Origin: Candidatus Poribacteria bacterium
GTDB taxonomy: Bacteria; Poribacteria; WGA-4E; WGA-3G
DNA length: 64,000 bases
Direction: 5' to 3'
Assembly (NCBI GenBank): GCA_022827625.1
Contig: JAJEIE010000016.1
Location: 1-64,000 of the forward strand
The notes under the pieces were generated by a model. It saw nothing but the letters and a program-made list of their open reading frames with translations, was not told the origin of the DNA and did not search any database. Below, piece by piece: positions 59,801 through 64,000 of the stretch. Each line of letters starts with the position of its first letter. The stretch's first letter is position 1. Position numbers and translations under genes: made by a program.

Positions 59801-60883
59801 ATGAAAGCCGCAGTCCTATATGAAACCGACACGCATCTAAAAATTGAAGAGTTCGACTTACCGCGTCCAAGTGCAAACCAGGTCCGAGTGCGATTAATCG
59901 CCAGTGGCGTCTGTCACTCCGATTGGCATGTCGTCAAAGGAGACTGGCCCTTCGTCAGGTTGCCCGTCATCCTCGGACACGAAGGTGCTGGGGTCATAGA
60001 AGAAATCGGAAGCGATGTAACCCAAGTGCAGGTAGGCGACCATGTGATCCTCTCATGGAAACGGAACTGTGGATACTGCGAAATGTGTCAGAAAGGATAC
60101 CCAAATCTCTGTGCGATGCCTGCTGACAGTTCTGGCAAACCCGCAATAAAAACAAGCGGGCGTGAAATAGACCAGATGTCAGGATTAGGAACCTTCGGCA
60201 CCGAGACACTCGTCCCTCAAGACGCTGTGGTTCCTATTGATAAAGATATGCCATTCGCACAAGCTGCGTTAATTGGGTGTGGCGTGATGACAGGTGTCGG
60301 TGCCGCTATTAACACCGCACAAGTCGCACCGGGCAGCTCGGTAGCCGTCTTTGGATGTGGTGGGGTCGGTCTCAACTGCATACAGGGTGCAGCACTCTCC
60401 GGCGGCGAACCAATAATCGCCGTTGATGTATTAGACAACAAACTCGAACTCGGAAAACAGTTCGGTGCTACCCATACCGTCAACGCCTCCGAAGTAGACC
60501 CCGTAGCACAGATTAAAGAGATTACCGACGGACGCGGGGTCCACTATGCTTTTGAGGCAATCGGGTTGATTGGTGAAACTTTCCGGCAAGCGATTCTTTG
60601 CACGCGGAGCAGAGGCGTAACAGTCTTCGTCGGACATGCTCCAGAAAACACCACTGTTGAATTCGATGCTCGGATGCTGATAGCTGAGAAAACCGTTATA
60701 GGTTCAATGTATGGAACAGCCCGCCCGCATGTAGATTTCCCACGTCTGGTTTCGCTCTACAAAGCCGGGCAACTCAAACTGGACGAACTCGTCACGCGTA
60801 CGTATCCGTTGGAAGGAATAAACGATGCATTCGAGGCATTAGCAAGAGGCGAAGTCGCACGGAGTGTACTCAATTTGACTTAA
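59801..60883 (+). CDS. zinc-dependent alcohol dehydrogenase
   Basis: The 360-residue medium-chain dehydrogenase has the catalytic zinc site (ASGVCHSDWHVVKG and LGHEGAGVIEEIG), the structural zinc cysteines CGYCEMCQKGYPNLC, and the NAD-binding GVAVFGCGGVGLN-type turn (AVFGCGGVGLNCIQGA). It resembles the class III/aryl-alcohol branch that oxidises aldehydes as mycothiol- or glutathione-like adducts, or simple alcohols; the substrate is open. GGAGGAG precedes the ATG by 5 nt. No partner gene is co-directional downstream. Confidence 0.93.
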   Translation: MKAAVLYETDTHLKIEEFDLPRPSANQVRVRLIASGVCHSDWHVVKGDWPFVRLPVILGHEGAGVIEEIGSDVTQVQVGDHVILSWKRNCGYCEMCQKGYPNLCAMPADSSGKPAIKTSGREIDQMSGLGTFGTETLVPQDAVVPIDKDMPFAQAALIGCGVMTGVGAAINTAQVAPGSSVAVFGCGGVGLNCIQGAALSGGEPIIAVDVLDNKLELGKQFGATHTVNASEVDPVAQIKEITDGRGVHYAFEAIGLIGETFRQAILCTRSRGVTVFVGHAPENTTVEFDARMLIAEKTVIGSMYGTARPHVDFPRLVSLYKAGQLKLDELVTRTYPLEGINDAFEALARGEVARSVLNLT

Positions 60884-60887
60884 GATG

Positions 60888-60921
60888 AAAAAAAAAGGGA
60901 CAGGCACACAAAAACCGTCCC
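60888..60921 (-). terminator. Rho-independent terminator of the minus-strand secreted protein gene
   Basis: On the minus strand GGGACGG / CC-GTCCC forms a stem followed by nine T. It lies 37 bp past the stop of the gene at 60958. Confidence 0.75.
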
Positions 60922-60957
60922 TATGTTTAAAGAAGACATTCCAAGGGAAAGGAACCT

Positions 60958-61881
60958 TCACCGATCGTCCGTTGGTGGAGAAGGGACAATAAGCTCAGGA
61001 AGTATAATAGTCTCAGGCACATGTGGCTGCTGATCTTCGCCTCGCAACTCAATTAGGTACTTCCAAGTCTTACCGTTTTCATTGATCTTGTGAACTTCAA
61101 CCCAGTCCTCTTCACTGGGTACTTCCGTGATGTCCCAACCCGTTTGACGGGTGCCATCTGAAATAGCGGATAATTGTTCATCGTGTGTTTTCGTCGGGTC
61201 GTTGAGACGTTCGACATTAATATGACGAGACATCGAGACGTTTCCGCTCAAGACCTGTTCTGCTCCCTTCGGATTCCGGGATCTCCAATCCCTCTCATCT
61301 ACATTGCTCATTCGGTCAATAATCCTATCCCTTGTTGTATCATTTGGCATTGCATTATAAGTGAACCGAATTTGCCAATTTTGAAGATTAATGCGACTCT
61401 TGGTCGTATTGTAAAGTTCGATCAAGACAGTATGATGAAGCCGAACAATAGATGCCGTGTGCAAGTCCTCTGGTAATACACTCTTATCATTCCCTGTCCA
61501 CCACAACTCTCTAAGCTTAATTCCTGTGGCTCCCCCTTCAACTAACTGCGCTATGAATTTCGGTTTGATATGGCGAATAACGAGAGCCTTAGAATGCGCT
61601 GTAGAATCTACCGGTTTGAGCACTTCAATTGTCACACCCGTACCATCAGACTCCTTTGCAGGCAAAGCCTTCACAAGATTCAAGGCTTCAGACCCGGTTA
61701 GCCCCAAATCCTTCGAGACATCTAAGGTCAGCTTCCCGCCTCCATCAATATGCATTGATGGAATATCTTTTATCATAGCGTTCTGGGACATCCGTTGCGC
61801 CGAAGTCAAGGTCGGAATACACAAACTTATCAACAGCACCGCGATGACACTAATTATCAAAAACATCATTCTCGTTTTCAT
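60958..61881 (-). CDS. secreted protein with a lamin-tail-like domain
   Basis: The 307-residue product has a signal peptide (FLIISVIAVLLISLCIPTLTSA). The region ASIVRLHHTVLIELYNTTKSRINLQNWQIRFTY looks like a lamin-tail-type Ig fold (strand, then LxNW), found in secreted bacterial proteins. An earlier stretch has GGKLTLDVSKDLGLTGSEALNLV. The C-terminal part is charged, with a WKYLIELRGEDQQP strand and a proline-rich end. GGAGGAGAGG lies 6 nt before the ATG. Its function is unknown; the domain call is tentative. Confidence 0.6.
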   Translation of the reverse strand: MKTRMMFLIISVIAVLLISLCIPTLTSAQRMSQNAMIKDIPSMHIDGGGKLTLDVSKDLGLTGSEALNLVKALPAKESDGTGVTIEVLKPVDSTAHSKALVIRHIKPKFIAQLVEGGATGIKLRELWWTGNDKSVLPEDLHTASIVRLHHTVLIELYNTTKSRINLQNWQIRFTYNAMPNDTTRDRIIDRMSNVDERDWRSRNPKGAEQVLSGNVSMSRHINVERLNDPTKTHDEQLSAISDGTRQTGWDITEVPSEEDWVEVHKINENGKTWKYLIELRGEDQQPHVPETIILPELIVPSPPTDDR

Positions 61882-61976
61882 GAAACCTCTCCTCCTTCAA
61901 AAGATAATCTCCTTATGGAAACCCATTACAAAAAATAAAATGTTGTTCAGGAATAAAAATCAGAATTCAGCAGAAA

Positions 61977-62825
61977 TTATTCAAGAATACGCGCCATCCG
62001 CTCGCGGACCCATGCCTTATGCTCAGGATGCGTATGAATATAGAAGGTGCCGTTCTGAATTGCGTTATAGACATGCGCCGCCACCTCTGCGGGCGACAGT
62101 CCAGCCTCCATCTCAGCACGGGTATTCCGTGAGCCACCGATAATCGGTTCATGCGGACGCGACCGTTCCGTTGGACTTCGCAGGGCATCCGGTCGGTTCC
62201 GATCAGATTCCAGAATCCCCGTGCGGACCCATCCAGGGCAAAGCACATGCACCTGAATATTCGCACCCTTCTGCGCCAACTCATCAGCAAGTGTTTCCGA
62301 AAGCACGACAACCCCGTGTTTGCTCACCTTATAGATACCTTCACCACCGCCGCCCACCAAACCTAAAATGGAAGCAGTATTCACAATATGACACGCGTCC
62401 CCTTGTTCAAGCATGCGAGGCACAAACGATCGGATGCCGTGAATCACACCCCATAGGTTCACACCTAATACCCACTCCCAATCGGCGAGCGTATGCTCCC
62501 AGATAGGACGACTACAGACGACACCTGCATTGTTGCAGAGAATATGCACCGCGCCAAAAGCGTCCAGTGTCTGCACCGCAAGGTTTTCAACATCAGCCGG
62601 ATTTGAGACATCCGTTTTGACAGTGAGAACGGTCGCGCCTTTAGCACTTAAGTCTGCCGCAAGTTCGGCTAACGGTGCCTCCTCAACATCGGCGAGGACG
62701 ACTTTCATGCCCTCCGCGGCAAACCGTTCCGCTAAACCTCTCCCGATACCGCTTGCTGCACCCGTAATAACGGAGACCACTTTTGGCGTAGCTTGCAAGC
62801 CAAAACTTGCTTTACAAACTTTCAT
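61977..62825 (-). CDS. short-chain dehydrogenase/reductase (SDR)
   Basis: The track start (62834) is a TTG; ATG at 62825 is the likely start, giving 282 residues. After a short leader (VCKASFGLQATPKVV) comes TGAASGIGRGLAERF, DVSNPADV, CNNAGVV, NTASILG and the catalytic YKVSK. The usual Tyr and Lys are in place. The leader is encoded by a dispersed repeat (62782-62811), so it is probably an added segment. It is 5 bp downstream of the DUF169 gene and thus the third gene of the right-edge operon. The C-terminal part ENGTFYIHTHPEHKAW is typical of a bacterial SDR group of unknown substrate. Confidence 0.92.
   Translation of the reverse strand: MKVCKASFGLQATPKVVSVITGAASGIGRGLAERFAAEGMKVVLADVEEAPLAELAADLSAKGATVLTVKTDVSNPADVENLAVQTLDAFGAVHILCNNAGVVCSRPIWEHTLADWEWVLGVNLWGVIHGIRSFVPRMLEQGDACHIVNTASILGLVGGGGEGIYKVSKHGVVVLSETLADELAQKGANIQVHVLCPGWVRTGILESDRNRPDALRSPTERSRPHEPIIGGSRNTRAEMEAGLSPAEVAAHVYNAIQNGTFYIHTHPEHKAWVRERMARILE
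62782..62811 (-). repeat. dispersed palindromic repeat in the SDR leader
   Basis: TTTTGGCGTAGCTTGCAAGCCAAAACTTGCT on the plus strand, one change from 43131-43160 in glyQS. It encodes the KASFGLQATPK segment of the SDR on the minus strand. Confidence 0.85.
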
Positions 62826-62830
62826 GACGT

Positions 62831-63517
62831 TCAAATCTCCGCTTGACGTTGCTGATGATATTCTTCCAACGCCTGATTCGCATTCACAATCGTCTCTAAC
62901 TTTTCGACGAGTGCATCAATGTGTTTGCCCGGAAAAGCGAAGTAGAAGTCATCGTCGGACAGTGCCGTATAGACGCGGTTCCCGATACACCCCAAACTAC
63001 TCACACTCCGTCCGCCTTGGACCACAGCAGGAATCACAGCACAGGTCGGTCTGCCCATGACCCCGTTTCCAGTGCCGATACCCGCAGCAGTCGCGGCTTC
63101 CGCTAAGAGCATCATTTGTCTCGGTGTCCCAGAGATAATGACGACATCCGGCATCCCAGATGCATCTGCTAACGGAGAATAGACAGCATTCTGGAAAGGG
63201 ACCTCGCGTCGCGGAATTCCCGGGACCTCCTCCATAGAAATGTAGCCGAGTTCGCCCATCAATCCGAGCGTATTTTGGAGTTCTTCGGCTTGTGTCGGAG
63301 GGAGTTCAACGTTGTGGGTATAACACCCTATCGGACAGTTGTAGTGGTCAGACGCTTCAGTATAGAAAATTTTGCCCTCTGCTGCGCGTCGCCAATAGGT
63401 GCAGCCGGAGGCTTCAACTTTCTCGGTTTGCGGAATGTTATCAGGCGGTACGTCGTGAAAGGTTATCGCAACGGGAGCAGTTTCCAAATTAAGGAGCTGC
63501 TGGATTTGTTCTGACAT
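62831..63517 (-). CDS. DUF169 family protein
   Basis: The 228-residue product starts SEQIQQLLNLETAPVAITF and contains CTYWRRAAEGKIFYT, HYNCPIGCYTHNV, GTPRQMMLLAEAA and SSLGCIGNRVYT, which fit the DUF169 family (COG2043). The set of cysteines (CTYW, CPIGC, LGCIG) is conserved in the family and may bind metal or a cofactor. AAAGGAG is 5 nt upstream of ATG. It is 23 bp after the UGA-containing radical SAM gene and 5 bp before the SDR gene, so the three form an operon. No biochemical role is established. Confidence 0.88.
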   Translation of the reverse strand: MSEQIQQLLNLETAPVAITFHDVPPDNIPQTEKVEASGCTYWRRAAEGKIFYTEASDHYNCPIGCYTHNVELPPTQAEELQNTLGLMGELGYISMEEVPGIPRREVPFQNAVYSPLADASGMPDVVIISGTPRQMMLLAEAATAAGIGTGNGVMGRPTCAVIPAVVQGGRSVSSLGCIGNRVYTALSDDDFYFAFPGKHIDALVEKLETIVNANQALEEYHQQRQAEI

Positions 63518-63540
63518 GTTTCTCCTTTATGAGATGAATG

Positions 63541-64000
63541 CTAAATGTGAATCAAGGCAAACTGCCCTTCGGTGGGTTCCGCTCAGCAAAACCACGCTTC
63601 CGTGATCCGTGGCGCAGGTTGATGCTGATTACGGCACGACGGAGCGTGCCTACTACCATGCATATCAGCAGCGAGCGACCATACTCGATAAAAGGTTTCC
63701 AGAGCGTCAATACCGGCGCGCCCGTCGTTCTCAACGAGGGTATTGACAGTTTTATGAAGTTCATCCATTCGTGGATCGGGGTGCGCCCACACGTAACTGA
63801 AAGAGGCTTCATCGCGTTCGAGTGAAAGTGTTTTCACTTCAGGACGATTGAGTAGATATGAACCCGGTGGAATCAGTAACCGAACAGCATACTGCACGGG
63901 ATCCACGTGATAGACAAGGCGATGCGTATCAACAAACTGGAGGATATCAAGATAGTCTTCTAAGGTAGTCCACGGCGTGAAAGGCACCCACGTGGGGCGT
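63541..64000 (-). CDS. radical SAM protein with CUAEP-type tail; UGA read as selenocysteine (5' end outside window)
   Basis: The track ORF stops at 63583 with UGA after TEAWFC. The frame goes on: UGA, then A-E-P-T-E-G-Q-F-A-L-I-H-I and a true stop TAG at 63541. The tail C-(U)-A-E-P matches the product name CUAEP/CCAEP-tail radical SAM protein that I recall from family databases. Upstream the frame is open to the window edge, with PFTPWTTLEDYLDILQFVDTHRLVYHVDPVQYAVRLLIP, seen in the C-terminal part of that group; the CxxxCxxC cluster would lie outside. Just after the UGA, AAGG-G-CA / UG-CCUU closes a loop with GU about 20 nt from the UGA, as in bacterial SECIS hairpins. The GTG shown by the track as start is internal. 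Confidence 0.8.

Noticed and set aside
61457-62143. 228-residue plus-strand ORF
   Set aside because: It is antisense to the lamin-tail gene and SDR, without a ribosome site or recognisable motif.

Overview
The window reads as a piece of a Candidatus Poribacteria genome or a close relative (sponge-associated or marine, uncultivated). This is inferred from gene content: four phytanoyl-CoA dioxygenase (PhyH) paralogs, two sulfatases, sugar-isomerase-like TIM barrels, a galactonate-dehydratase-like enolase, PorV/T9SS-type secreted proteins, and very many short palindromic repeats of the type GTAGGAGGGATTTCC...GAC. No rRNA or marker-gene comparison was possible. Genes are packed in short operons, TTG and GTG starts are common, and several good -35/-10 promoters with 16-18 nt spacers are visible.

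Layout. 0-9.5 kb: the end of a T9SS-type secreted protein, a dockerin protein, a TolB-like propeller protein, carbohydrate genes (six-hairpin glycosidase-like, TIM-barrel epimerase), a class III aminotransferase, an orphan E1-beta dehydrogenase subunit, an Npt-like transporter and a PhyH enzyme. 9.7-15.7 kb: a defence/mobile island with a complete MjaI-type restriction-modification pair, a second NPPW adenine methyltransferase, a lipoprotein, the C-terminal half of an IscB-like RRXRR protein, an AAA ATPase fused to a PD-(D/E)XK nuclease, and a type IIG tail fragment. 15.7-24 kb: metabolic genes, then the housekeeping cluster phoH-ybeY-corC-like, tRNA-Pro(CGG) and recO. 24-35.6 kb: a TonB receptor, toxin-antitoxin genes (BrnT module, DUF104-like, HigA-like), a GT39 glycosyltransferase, a large T9SS cargo protein with a PorV-like partner, and a retropepsin pair. 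35.6-41 kb: a sulfatase, a long repeat-rich gap, a DUF1828 pair, and a HEPN/MNT pair whose MNT gene is interrupted by a decayed IS200/IS605-type TnpB element. 41-48 kb: a fused glycyl-tRNA synthetase whose inter-domain linker is built from two dispersed repeats, then a giant HEAT-repeat lipoprotein. 48-64 kb: catabolic genes (NIPSNAP, PhyH, enolase, sulfatase, glycerate kinase, amidohydrolase, alcohol dehydrogenase), an HsdR-N nuclease-like protein, an ABC-2 permease, YjjX, and at the right edge an operon of radical SAM protein, DUF169 protein and SDR.

Most notable points. (1) The radical SAM ORF at the right edge ends in Cys-UGA-Ala-Glu-Pro and stays open for 14 more codons, with a SECIS-like hairpin about 20 nt after the UGA. 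It is therefore probably a selenoprotein of the CUAEP-tail type, which the ORF track cuts short. (2) Several dispersed repeat families keep a fixed frame while their stem arms change in a base-paired way, and members occur inside the coding sequences of glyQS and an SDR. (3) A TnpB element with a mid-gene deletion still has recognisable ends. (4) One PhyH paralog carries HxG where the others have the iron-binding HxD.
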